A DNA stretch of 64,000 nt from Halisarca cf. caerulea (GCA_963170055.1 CAUJGJ010000213.1:248001-312000); one strand, 5' to 3'; shown: positions 51,159 to 64,000, counted from the first letter of the stretch. The notes: a model not told the origin generated them from the sequence alone. Numbers and translations are program-made.

Positions 51159-52875
51159 GAAGTTCTGTGGGCGTATTTGTGTAGTGTTGGATATACTGGT
51201 GCTAATACCAATATTTGGCACTAGCACCACGCACATTCCCAGTGGACACACATGAAGTTTCTTAACTACTGTGGGCGTATTTGTGTAATGTTGGATATGC
51301 TGGTGCTAATACCAATATTTGGCACTAGCACCACGCACATTCCCAGTGGACACACATGACCTTTCTGAAGTGCTGTGGGCGTATTTGTGTAGTGTTGGAT
51401 ATGCTGGTGCTAATACCAATATTTGGCACTAGCACCACGCACATTCCCAGTGGACCCACATGAAGTTTCTTAATTACTGTGGGCGTATTTGTGTAGTGTT
51501 GGATATGCTGGTGCTAATACCAATATTTGGCACTAGCACCACGCACATTCCCAGTGGACACACATGACCTTTCTGAAGTGCTGTGGGCGTATTTGTGTAG
51601 TGTTGGATATGCTGGTGCTAATACCAATATTTGGCACTAGCACCACGCACATTCCCAGTGGACACACATGACCTTTCTGAAGTGCTGTGGGCGTATTTGT
51701 GTAGTGTTGGATATGCTGGTGCTAATACCAATATTTGGAACTAACACCACGCACATTCCCAGTGGACACACATGAAGTTTCTTAACTACTGTGGGCGTAT
51801 TTGTGTAAAGATGGATATGCTGGTGCTAATGCCAATATTTGGCACTAGCACCACGCACATTCCCAGTGGACACACATGACCTTTCTGAAGTGCTGTGGGC
51901 GTATTTGTGTAGTGTTGGATATGCTGGTGCTAATACCAATATTTGGCACTAGCACCACGCACATTCCCAGTGGACACACATGAAGTTTCTTAACTACTGT
52001 GGGCGTATTTGTGTAATGTTGGATATGCTGGTGCTAATACCAATATTTGGCACTAGCACCACGCACATTCCCAGTAGACACACATGACCTTTCTGAAGTG
52101 CTGTGGGCGTATTTGTGTAGTGTTGGATATGCTGGTTCTAATACCAATATTTGGCACTAGTACCACGCACATTCCCAGTGGACACACATGAAGTTTCTTA
52201 ACTACTGTGGGCGTATTTGTGTAAAGTTGGATATGCTGGTGCTAATACCAATATTTGGCACTAGCACCACGCACATTTCCAGTGGACACACATGAAGTTT
52301 CTTAATTACTGTGGGCGTATTTGTGTAGTGTTGGATATGCTGGTGCTAATACCAATATTTGGCACTAGCACCACGCACATTCCCAGTGGACACACATGAC
52401 CTTTCTGAAGTGCTGTGGGCGTATTTGTGTAGTGTTGGATATGCTGGTGCTAATACCAATATTTGGCACTAGCACCACGCACATTCCCAGTGGACACACA
52501 TGATCTTTCTGAAGTGCTGTGGGCGTATTTGTGTAGTGTTGGATATGCTGGTGCTAATACCAATATTTGGCAAAAACACCACGCACATTCCCAGTGGACA
52601 CACATGAAGTTTCTTAACTACTGTGGGCGTATTTGTGTATAGTTGGATATGCTGGTGCTAATACCAATATTTGGCACTAGCACCACGCACATTCCCAGTG
52701 GACACACATGAAGTTTCTTAACTACTGTGGGCGTATTTGTGTAATGTTGGATATGCTGGTGCTAATACCAATATTTGGCACTAGCACCACGCACATTCCC
52801 AGTGGACACACATGACCTTTCTGAAGTGCTGTGGGCGTATTTGTGTAGTGTTGGATATGCTGGTGCTAATACCAA
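50650..52875. repeat. 23-mer duplication, left copy
   Basis: Tags 'tatagtgtt' (50661), 'gaagttctg' (51159), 'ggacccac' (51453), 'aaagatggat' with 'aatgcc' (51807), 'ctggttcta' (about 52,134) and 'catgatctttct' (about 52,500) all recur 2,392 bp (23 monomers) later, at 53053, 53551, 53845, 54199, about 54,526 and about 54,892. Confidence 0.86.
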
Positions 52876-55800
52876 TATTTGGAACTAACACCACGCACAT
52901 TCCCAGTGGACACACATGAAGTTTCTTAACTACTGTGGGCGTATTTGTGTAAAGATGGATATGCTGGTGCTAATGCCAATATTTGGCACTAGCACCACGC
53001 ACATTCCCAGTGGACACACATGACCTTTCTGAAGTGCTGTGGGCGTATTTGTATAGTGTTGGATATGCTGGTGCTAATACCAATATTTGGCACTAACACC
53101 ACGCACATTCCCAGTGGACACACATGAAGTTTTTTAACTACTGTGGGCGTATTTGTGTAAAGTTGGATATGCTGGTGCTAATACCAATATTTGGCACTAG
53201 CACCACGCACATTCCCAGTGGACACACATGACCTTTCTGAAGTGCTGTGGGCGTATTTGTGTAGTGTTGGATATGCTGGTGCTAATACCAATATTTGGCA
53301 CTAGCACCACGCACATTCCCAGTGGACACACATGACCTTTCTGAAGTGCTGTGGGCGTATTTGTGTAGTGTTGGATATGCTGGTGCTAATACCAATATTT
53401 GGCACTAACACCACGCACATTCCCAGTGGACACACATGAAGTTTCTTAACTACTGTGGGCGTATTTGTGTAAAGTTGGATATGCTGGTGCTAATACCAAT
53501 ATTTGGCACTAGCACCACGCACATTCCCAGTGGACACACATGACCTTTCTGAAGTTCTGTGGGCGTATTTGTGTAGTGTTGGATATACTGGTGCTAATAC
53601 CAATATTTGGCACTAGCACCACGCACATTCCCAGTGGACACACATGAAGTTTCTTAACTACTGTGGGCGTATTTGTGTAATGTTGGATATGCTGGTGCTA
53701 ATACCAATATTTGGCACTAGCACCACGCACATTCCCAGTGGACACACATGACCTTTCTGAAGTGCTGTGGGCGTATTTGTGTAGTGTTGGATATGCTGGT
53801 GCTAATACCAATATTTGGCACTAGCACCACGCACATTCCCAGTGGACCCACATGAAGTTTCTTAATTACTGTGGGCGTATTTGTGTAGTGTTGGATATGC
53901 TGGTGCTAATACCAATATTTGGCACTAGCACCACGCACATTCCCAGTGGACACACATGACCTTTCTGAAGTGCTGTGGGCGTATTTGTGTAGTGTTGGAT
54001 ATGCTGGTGCTAATACCAATATTTGGCACTAGCACCACGCACATTCCCAGTGGACACACATGACCTTTCTGAAGTGCTGTGGGCGTATTTGTGTAGTGTT
54101 GGATATGCTGGTGCTAATACCAATATTTGGAACTAACACCACGCACATTCCCAGTGGACACACATGAAGTTTCTTAACTACTGTGGGCGTATTTGTGTAA
54201 AGATGGATATGCTGGTGCTAATGCCAATATTTGGCACTAGCACCACGCACATTCCCAGTGGACACACATGACCTTTCTGAAGTGCTGTGGGCGTATTTGT
54301 GTAGTGTTGGATATGCTGGTGCTAATACCAATATTTGGCACTAGCACCACGCACATTCCCAGTGGACACACATGAAGTTTCTTAACTACTGTGGGCGTAT
54401 TTGTGTAATGTTGGATATGCTGGTGCTAATACCAATATTTGGCACTAGCACCACGCACATTCCCAGTAGACACACATGACCTTTCTGAAGTGCTGTGGGC
54501 GTATTTGTGTAGTGTTGGATATGCTGGTTCTAATACCAATATTTGGCACTAGTACCACGCACATTCCCAGTGGACACACATGAAGTTTCTTAACTACTGT
54601 GGGCGTATTTGTGTAAAGTTGGATATGCTGGTGCTAATACCAATATTTGGCACTAGCACCACGCACATTTCCAGTGGACACACATGAAGTTTCTTAATTA
54701 CTGTGGGCGTATTTGTGTAGTGTTGGATATGCTGGTGCTAATACCAATATTTGGCACTAGCACCACGCACATTCCCAGTGGACACACATGACCTTTCTGA
54801 AGTGCTGTGGGCGTATTTGTGTAGTGTTGGATATGCTGGTGCTAATACCAATATTTGGCACTAGCACCACGCACATTCCCAGTGGACACACATGATCTTT
54901 CTGAAGTGCTGTGGGCGTATTTGTGTAGTGTTGGATATGCTGGTGCTAATACCAATATTTGGCAAAAACACCACGCACATTCCCAGTGGACACACATGAA
55001 GTTTCTTAACTACTGTGGGCGTATTTGTGTATAGTTGGATATGCTGGTGCTAATACCAATATTTGGCACTAGCACCACGCACATTCCCAGTGGACACACA
55101 TGAAGTTTCTTAACTACTGTGGGCGTATTTGTGTAATGTTGGATATGCTGGTGCTAATACCAATATTTGGCACTAGCACCACGCACATTCCCAGTGGACA
55201 CACATGACCTTTCTGAAGTGCTGTGGGCGTATTTGTGTAGTGTTGGATATGCTGGTGCTAATACCAATATTTGGCACTAGCACCACGCACATTCCCAGTG
55301 GACACACATGAAGTTTCTTAATTACTGTGGGCGTATTTGTGTAGTGTTGGATATGCTGGTGCTAATACCAATATTTGGCACTAGCACCACGCACATTCCC
55401 AGTGGACACACATGACCTTTCTGAAGTGCTGTGGGCGTATTTGTGTAGTGTTGGATATGCTGGTGCTAATACCAATATTTGGCACTAGCACCACGCACAT
55501 TCCCAGTGGACACACATGACCTTTCTGAAGTGCTGTGGGCGTATTTGTGTAGTGTTGGATATGCTGGTGCTAATACCAATATTTGGCACTAGCACCACGC
55601 ACATTCCCAGTGGACACACATGATCTTTCTGAAGTGCTGTGGGCGTATTTGTGTAGTGTTGGATATGCTGGTGCTAATACCAATATTTGGCAAAAACACC
55701 ACGCACATTCCCAGTGGACACACATGAAGTTTCTTAACTACTGTGGGCGTATTTGTGTATAGTTGGATATGCTGGTGCTAATACCAATATTTGGCACTAG

Positions 55801-58710
55801 CACCACGCACATTCCCAGTGGACACACATGAAGTTTCTTAACTACTGTGGGCGTATTTGTGTAATGTTGGATATGCTGGTGCTAATACCAATATTTGGCA
55901 CTAGCACCACGCACATTCCCAGTGGACACACATGACCTTTCTGAAGTGCTGTGGGCGTATTTGTGTAGTGTTGGATATGCTGGTGCTAATACCAATATTT
56001 GGAACTAACACCACGCACATTCCCAGTGGACACACATGAAGTTTCTTAACTACTGTGGGCGTATTTGTGTAAAGATGGATATGCTGGTGCTAATGCCAAT
56101 ATTTGGCACTAGCACCACGCACATTCCCAGTGGACACACATGACCTTTCTGAAGTGCTGTGGGCGTATTTGTATAGTGTTGGATATGCTGGTGCTAATAC
56201 CAATATTTGGCACTAACACCACGCACATTCCCAGTGGACACACATGAAGTTTTTTAACTACTGTGGGCGTATTTGTGTAAAGTTGGATATGCTGGTGCTA
56301 ATACCAATATTTGGCACTAGCACCACGCACATTCCCAGTGGACACACATGACCTTTCTGAAGTGCTGTGGGCGTATTTGTGTAGTGTTGGATATGCTGGT
56401 GCTAATACCAATATTTGGCACTAGCACCACGCACATTCCCAGTGGACACACATGACCTTTCTGAAGTGCTGTGGGCGTATTTGTGTAGTGTTGGATATGC
56501 TGGTGCTAATACCAATATTTGGCACTAACACCACGCACATTCCCAGTGGACACACATGAAGTTTCTTAACTACTGTGGGCGTATTTGTGTAAAGTTGGAT
56601 ATGCTGGTGCTAATACCAATATTTGGCACTAGCACCACGCACATTCCCAGTGGACACACATGACCTTTCTGAAGTTCTGTGGGCGTATTTGTGTAGTGTT
56701 GGATATACTGGTGCTAATACCAATATTTGGCACTAGCACCACGCACATTCCCAGTGGACACACATGAAGTTTCTTAACTACTGTGGGCGTATTTGTGTAA
56801 TGTTGGATATGCTGGTGCTAATACCAATATTTGGCACTAGCACCACGCACATTCCCAGTGGACACACATGACCTTTCTGAAGTGCTGTGGGCGTATTTGT
56901 GTAGTGTTGGATATGCTGGTGCTAATACCAATATTTGGCACTAGCACCACGCACATTCCCAGTGGACCCACATGAAGTTTCTTAATTACTGTGGGCGTAT
57001 TTGTGTAGTGTTGGATATGCTGGTGCTAATACCAATATTTGGCACTAGCACCACGCACATTCCCAGTGGACACACATGACCTTTCTGAAGTGCTGTGGGC
57101 GTATTTGTGTAGTGTTGGATATGCTGGTGCTAATACCAATATTTGGCACTAGCACCACGCACATTCCCAGTGGACACACATGACCTTTCTGAAGTGCTGT
57201 GGGCGTATTTGTGTAGTGTTGGATATGCTGGTGCTAATACCAATATTTGGAACTAACACCACGCACATTCCCAGTGGACACACATGAAGTTTCTTAACTA
57301 CTGTGGGCGTATTTGTGTAAAGATGGATATGCTGGTGCTAATGCCAATATTTGGCACTAGCACCACGCACATTCCCAGTGGACACACATGACCTTTCTGA
57401 AGTGCTGTGGGCGTATTTGTGTAGTGTTGGATATGCTGGTGCTAATACCAATATTTGGCACTAGCACCACGCACATTCCCAGTGGACACACATGAAGTTT
57501 CTTAACTACTGTGGGCGTATTTGTGTAATGTTGGATATGCTGGTGCTAATACCAATATTTGGCACTAGCACCACGCACATTCCCAGTAGACACACATGAC
57601 CTTTCTGAAGTGCTGTGGGCGTATTTGTGTAGTGTTGGATATGCTGGTTCTAATACCAATATTTGGCACTAGTACCACGCACATTCCCAGTGGACACACA
57701 TGAAGTTTCTTAACTACTGTGGGCGTATTTGTGTAAAGTTGGATATGCTGGTGCTAATACCAATATTTGGCACTAGCACCACGCACATTTCCAGTGGACA
57801 CACATGAAGTTTCTTAATTACTGTGGGCGTATTTGTGTAGTGTTGGATATGCTGGTGCTAATACCAATATTTGGCACTAGCACCACGCACATTCCCAGTG
57901 GACACACATGACCTTTCTGAAGTGCTGTGGGCGTATTTGTGTAGTGTTGGATATGCTGGTGCTAATACCAATATTTGGCACTAGCACCACGCACATTCCC
58001 AGTGGACACACATGATCTTTCTGAAGTGCTGTGGGCGTATTTGTGTAGTGTTGGATATGCTGGTGCTAATACCAATATTTGGCAAAAACACCACGCACAT
58101 TCCCAGTGGACACACATGAAGTTTCTTAACTACTGTGGGCGTATTTGTGTATAGTTGGATATGCTGGTGCTAATACCAATATTTGGCACTAGCACCACGC
58201 ACATTCCCAGTGGACACACATGAAGTTTCTTAACTACTGTGGGCGTATTTGTGTAATGTTGGATATGCTGGTGCTAATACCAATATTTGGCACTAGCACC
58301 ACGCACATTCCCAGTGGACACACATGACCTTTCTGAAGTGCTGTGGGCGTATTTGTGTAGTGTTGGATATGCTGGTGCTAATACCAATATTTGGCACTAG
58401 CACCACGCACATTCCCAGTGGACACACATGAAGTTTCTTAATTACTGTGGGCGTATTTGTGTAGTGTTGGATATGCTGGTGCTAATACCAATATTTGGCA
58501 CTAGCACCACGCACATTCCCAGTGGACACACATGACCTTTCTGAAGTGCTGTGGGCGTATTTGTGTAGTGTTGGATATGCTGGTGCTAATACCAATATTT
58601 GGCACTAGCACCACGCACATTCCCAGTGGACACACATGACCTTTCTGAAGTGCTGTGGGCGTATTTGTGTAGTGTTGGATATGCTGGTGCTAATACCAAT
58701 ATTTGGCACT
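52313..58710. repeat. 3,120-bp (30-mer) exact tandem duplication
   Basis: Comparing the sequence line by line at an offset of 3,120 bp, I see no difference from about 52,313 with 55,433 to about 55,590 with 58,710. Tags 'aaagatggat' (52951 and 54199 with 56071 and 57319), 'gaagttctg' (53551 with 56671), 'ggacccac' (53845 with 56965) and 'caaaaacacc' agree. The extent is slightly more than two units. Such identity means either very recent unequal exchange or an assembly duplication. Confidence 0.9.
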
Positions 58711-61700
58711 AACACCACGCACATTCCCGGTGGACACACATAAAGTTTCTTAACTACTGTGGGCGTATTTGTGTAAAGTTGGATATGCTGGTGCTAATAC
58801 CAATATTTGGCACTAGCACCACGAACATTCCCAGTGGACACACATGACCTTTCTGAAGTGCTGTGGGCGTATTTGTGTATTGTTGGATATCCTGGTGCTA
58901 ATACCAATATTTGGCACTAGCACCACGCACATTCCCAGTGGACACACATGAAGTTTCTTAACTACTGTGGGCGTATTTGTGTAATGTTGGATATGCTGGT
59001 GCTAATACCAATATTTGGCACTAGCACCACGCACATTCCCAGTAGACACACATGACCTTTCTGAAGTGCTGTGGGCGTATTTGTGTAGTGTTGGATATGC
59101 TGGTGCTAATACCAATATTTGGCACTAGCACCACGCACATTCCCAGTGGGCACACATGACCTTTCTGAAGTGCTGTGGGCGTATTTGTGTAGTGTTGGAT
59201 ATGCTGGTGCTAATACCAATATTTGGCACTAGCACCACGCACATTCCCAGTGGACACACATGACCTTTCTGAAGTGCTGTGGGCGTATTTGTTTAGTGTT
59301 GGATATACTGGTGCTAATACCAATATTTGGCACTAGCACCACGCACATTCCCAGTGGACACACATGAAGTTTCTTAACTACTGTGGGCGTATTTGTGTAG
59401 TGTTTGATATGCTGGTGCTAATACCAATATTTGGCACTAGCACCACGCACATTCCCAGTGGACACACATGACCTTTCTGAAGTGCTGTGGGCGTATTTGT
59501 GTAGTGTTGGATATGCTGGTGCTAATACCAATATTTGGCACTAGCACCACGCACATTCCCAGTGGACACACATGACCTTTCTGAAGTGCTGTGGGCGTAT
59601 TTGTGTAGTGTTGGATATGCTGGTGCTAATACCAATATTTGGCACTAGCACCACGCACACTCCCAGTGGACACACATGACCTTTCTGAAGTGCTGTGGGC
59701 GTATTTGTTTAGTGTTGGATATACTGGAACTAATACCAATATTTGGCACTAGCACCACGCACATTCCCAGTGGACACACATGAAGTTTCTTAACTACTGT
59801 GGGCGTATTTGTGTAATGTTGGATATGCTGGTGCTAATACCAATATTTGGCACTAGCACCACGCACATTCCCAGTGGACACACATGACCTTTCTGAAGTG
59901 CTGTGGGCGTATTTGTGTAGTGTTGGATATGCTGGTGCTAATACCAATATTTGGCACTAGCACCACGCACATTCCCAGTGGACACACATGAAGTTTCTTA
60001 ATTACTGTGGGCGTATTTGTGTAGTGTTGGATATGCTGGTGCTAATACCAATATTTGGCACTAGCACCACGCACATTCCCAGTGGACACACATGACCTTT
60101 CTGAAGTGCTGTGGGCGTATTTGTGTAGTGTTGGATATGCTGGTGCTAATACCAATATTTGGCACTAGCACCACGCACATTCCCAGTGGACACACATGAC
60201 CTTTCTGAAGTGCTGTGGGCGTATTTGTGTAGTGTTGGATATGCTGGTGCTAATACCAATATTTGGCACTAACACCACGCACATTCCCAGTGGACACACA
60301 TGAAGTTTCTTAACTACTGTGGGCGTATTTGTGTAAAGTTGGATATGCTGGTGCTAATACCAATATTTGGCACTAGCACCACGAACATTCCCAGTGGACA
60401 CACATGACCTTTCTGAAGTGCTGTGGGCGTATTTGTGTATTGTTGGATATACTGGTGCTAATACCAATATTTTGCATTAGCACCACGCACATTCCCAGTG
60501 GACACACATGAAGTTTCTTAACTACTGTGGGCGTATTTGTGTAATGTTGGATATGCTGGTGCTAATACCAATATTTGGCACTAGCACCACGCACATTCCC
60601 AGTAGACACACATGACCTTTCTGAAGTGCTGTGGGCGTATTTGTGTAGTGTTGGATATGCTGGTGCTAATACCAATATTTGGCACTAGCACCACGCACAT
60701 TCCCAGTGGACACACATGACCTTTCTTAAGTGCTGTGGGCGTATTTGTGTAGTGTTGGATATGCTGGTGCTAATACCAATATTTGGCACTAGCACCACGC
60801 ACACTCCCAGTGGACACACATGACCTTTCTGAAGTGCTGTGGGCGTATTTGTTTAGTGTTGGATATACTGGAACTAATACCAATATTTGGCACTAGCACC
60901 ACGCACATTCCCAGTGGACACACATGAAGTTTCTTAACTACTGTGGGCGTATTTGTGTAATGTTGGATATGCTGGTGCTAATACCAATATTTGGCACTAG
61001 CACCACGCACATTCCCAGTGGACACACATGACCTTTCTGAAGTGCTGTGGGCGTATTTGTGTAGTGTTGGATATGCTGGTGCTAATACCAATATTTGGCA
61101 CTAGCACCACGCACATTCCCAGTGGACACACATGAAGTTTCTTAACTACTGTGGGCGTATTTGTGTAGTGTTGGATATGCTGGTGCTAATACCAATATTT
61201 GGCACTAGCACCACGCACATTCCCAGTGGACACACATGACCTTTCTGAAGTGCTGTGGGCGTATTTGTGTAGTGTTGGATATGCTGGTGCTAATACCAAT
61301 ATTTGGCACTAGCACCACGCACATTCCCAGTGGACACACATGACCTTTCTGAAGTGCTGTGGGCGTATTTGTGTAGTGTTGGATATGCTGGTGCTAATAC
61401 CAATATTTGGCACTAACACCACGCACATTCCCAGTGGACACACATGAAGTTTCTTAACTACTGTGGGCGTATTTGTGTAAAGTTGGATATGCTGGTGCTA
61501 ATACCAATATTTGGCACTAGCACCACGAACATTCCCAGTGGACACACATGACCTTTCTGAAGTGCTGTGGGCGTATTTGTGTAGTGTTGGATATACTGGT
61601 GCTAATACCAATATTTGGCACTAGCACCACGCACATTCCCAGTGGACACACATGAAGTTTCTTAACTACTGTGGGCGTATTTGTGTAATGTTGGATATGC

Positions 61701-64000
61701 TGGTGCTAATACCAATATTTGGCACTAGCACCACGCACATTCCCAGTAGACACACATGACCTTTCTGAAGTGCTGTGGGCGTATTTGTGTAGTGTTGGAT
61801 ATGCTGGTGCTAATACCAATATTTGGCACTAGCACCACGCACATTCCCAGTGGGCACACATGACCTTTCTGAAGTGCTGTGGGCGTATTTGTGTAGTGTT
61901 GGATATGCTGGTGCTAATACCAATATTTGGCACTAGCACCACGCACATTCCCAGTGGACACACATGACCTTTCTGAAGTGCTGTGGGCATATTTGTGTAG
62001 TGTTGGATATACTGGTGCTAATACCAATATTTGGCACTAGCACCACGCACATTCCCAGTGGACACACATGAAGTTTCTTAATTACTGTGGGCGTATTTGT
62101 GTAGTGTTTGATATGCTGGTGCTAATACCAATATTTGGCACTAGCACCACGCACATTCCCAGTGGACACACATGACCTTTCTGAAGTGCTGTGGGCGTAT
62201 TTGTGTAGTGTTGGATATGCTGGTGCTAATACCAATATTTGGCACTAGCACCACGCACATTCCCAGTGGACACACATGACCTTTCTGAAGTGCTGTGGGC
62301 GTATTTGTGTAGTGTTGGATATGCTGGTGCTAATACCAATATTTGGCACTAGCACCACGCACACTCCCAGTGGACACACATGACCTTTCTGAAGTGCTGT
62401 GGGCGTATTTGTTTAGTGTTGGATATACTGGAACTAATACCAATATTTGGCACTAGCACCACGCACATTCCCAGTGGACACACATGAAGTTTCTTAACTA
62501 CTGTGGACGTATTTGTGTAATGTTGGATATGCTGGTGCTAATACCAATATTTGGCACTAGCACCACGCACATTCCCAGTGGACACACATGACCTTTCTGA
62601 AGTGCTGTGGGCGTATTTGTGTAGTGTTGGATATGCTGGTGCTAATACCAATATTTGGCACTAGCACCACGCACATTCCCAGTGGACACACATGAAGTTT
62701 CTTAATTACTGTGGGCGTATTTGTGTAGTGTTGGATATGCTGGTGCTAATACCAATATTTGGCACTAGCACCACGCACATTCCCAGTGGACACACATGAC
62801 CTTTCTGAAGTGCTGTGGGCGTATTTGTGTAGTGTTGGATATGCTGGTGCTAATACCAATATTTGGCACTAGCACCACGCACATTCCCAGTGGACACACA
62901 TGACCTTTCTGAAGTGCTGTGGGCGTATTTGTGTAGTGTTGGATATGCTGGTGCTAATACCAATATTTGGCACTAACACCACGCACATTCCCAGTGGACA
63001 CACATGAAGTTTCTTAACTACTGTGGGCGTATTTGTGTAAAGTTGGATATGCTGGTGCTAAAACCAATATTTGGCACTAGCACCACGCACATTCCCAGTG
63101 GACACACATGACCTTTCTGAAGTGCTGTGGGCGTATTTGTGTATTGTTGGATATACTGGTGCTAATACCAATATTTGGCACTAGCACCACGCACATTCCC
63201 AGTGGACACACATGAAGTTTCTTAACTACTGTGGGCGTATTTGTGTAATGTTGGATATGCTGGTGCTAATACCAATATTTGGCACTAGCACCACGCACAT
63301 TCCCAGTAGACACACATGACCTTTCTGAAGTGCTGTGGGCGTATTTGTGTAGTGTTGGATATGCTGGTGCTAATACCAATATTTGGCACTAGCACCACGC
63401 ACATTCCCAGTGGACACACATGACCTTTCTTAAGTGCTGTGGGCGTATTTGTGTAGTGTTGGATATGCTGGTGCTAATACCAATATTTGGCACTAGCACC
63501 ACGCACACTCCCAGTGGACACACATGACCTTTCTGAAGTGCTGTGGGCGTATTTGTGTAGTGTTGGATATACTGGAACTAATACCAATATTTGGCACTAG
63601 CACCACGCACATTCCCAGTGGGCACACATGAAGTTTCTTAACTACTGTGGGCGTATTTGTGTAATGTTGGATATGCTGGTGCTAATACCAATATTTGGCA
63701 CTAGCACCACGCACATTCCCAGTGGACACACATGACCTTTCTGAAGTGCTGTGGGCGTATTTGTGTAGTGTTGGATATGCTGGTGCTAATACCAATATTT
63801 GGCACTAGCACCACGCACATTCCCAGTGGACACACATGAAGTTTCTTAATTACTGTGGGCGTATTTGTGTAGTGTTGGATATGCTGGTGCTAATACCAAT
63901 ATTTGGCACTAGCACCACGCACATTCCCAGTGGACACACATGACCTTTCTGAAGTGCTGTGGGCGTATTTGTGTAGTGTTGGATATGCTGGTGCTAATAC
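58710..64000. repeat. Dialect R, 15+11 = 26-mer HOR
   Basis: 'ctggaacta' occurs at 59724, 60868, 62428 and 63572 (spacing 11, 15, 11 monomers) and 'ccacgaac' at 58821, 60381 and 61525 (15, 11). 'gtgggcacacatg' at 59148 and 61852 is 2,704 bp apart, or 26 monomers. Other block markers are 'cacactccc' and 'gtttagtgtt'. The array continues past the window end. Confidence 0.85.

Larger units (their letters stand above)
1..64000. repeat. 104-bp satellite DNA array, whole window
   Basis: The hexamer ggcact recurs every 104 bp (for example at 61, 165, 269, 2765, 10668, 24607, 40089 and 63905), and everything between successive copies is the same monomer with point differences. About 615 monomers lie head-to-tail in one orientation, with no unique spacer and no array edge. 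The most common monomer has about 23 C and 26 G in 104 bases (47% GC). Nothing in the window is left unexplained by this repeat. A homogeneous array of tens of kilobases with higher-order repeats is typical of eukaryotic centromeric or pericentromeric satellites. The centromere role is inference; the repeat itself is read directly. I do not recognise the family, and a bacterial or viral origin is very unlikely. Confidence 0.98.

Noticed and set aside
52130..52145. tRNA/SINE B-box-like 'ggttctaatacc'
   Set aside because: It resembles a pol III B box only with an extra base, is a rare point variant of 'ggtgctaatacc', and no A box or tRNA fold accompanies it.
1..64000. CRISPR array
   Set aside because: There are no variable spacers. 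The whole 104 bp is conserved and directly tandem, with no cas genes.
1..64000. Telomeric or transposon-derived origin
   Set aside because: No telomere-type short repeats, no terminal inverted or long terminal repeats, no target-site duplications and no reverse transcriptase or transposase fragments are visible anywhere.

Overview
The whole 64-kb window is one uninterrupted tandem (satellite) array. A 104-bp monomer is repeated head-to-tail from the first base to the last, about 615 times, and neither edge of the array lies inside the window. I find no gene, RNA gene, transposon, CRISPR array, telomere motif or non-repetitive spacer. Array size, absence of unique sequence and higher-order organisation point to eukaryotic heterochromatin, most likely centromeric or pericentromeric satellite DNA. 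I do not recognise the monomer as a named satellite family and cannot name the species.

The monomer is about 47% GC and holds two CpG sites, fewer than its base composition predicts. A 33-bp imperfect palindrome sits in nearly every copy. Monomers fall into a few types, called A, B1, B2, C and D here. They are set by linked differences at monomer positions 8, 40-41, 47, 50, 52 and 72-73, numbering from the ggcact hexamer. C, D and some rare forms look like mosaics of A and B.

At higher scale the types form two 'dialects' of higher-order repeat (HOR). Dialect L has private variants such as 'tagtagacac', 'actttggg', 'ccaagtggacaaac' and 'gtggtttata'. It fills about 1-10,795 and 23,960-38,560, in units of 28/27/22/21 monomers. 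Dialect R uses A/B alternation, D monomers and 'aacacc' B2 monomers. It fills 10,796-23,960 (about 10-mers tagged by 'tgtaagcg'), 38,560-41,050 (a local 7-mer), 41,050-50,650 (10+11 = 21-mer), 50,650-58,710 (23-mer and 30-mer duplications) and 58,710-64,000 (15+11 = 26-mer).

The block 1-10,795 recurs at about 29,331-37,316. A 3,120-bp unit at about 52.31-58.71 kb occurs twice with no difference that I could find line by line. Monomer phase is kept almost perfectly. I found only seven small indels, and their sum (-12 bp) exactly equals the phase shift between the first and last monomers. Short minus-strand reading frames of 63-85 codons recur through the array, but they are by-products of the repeat and are not annotated as genes.
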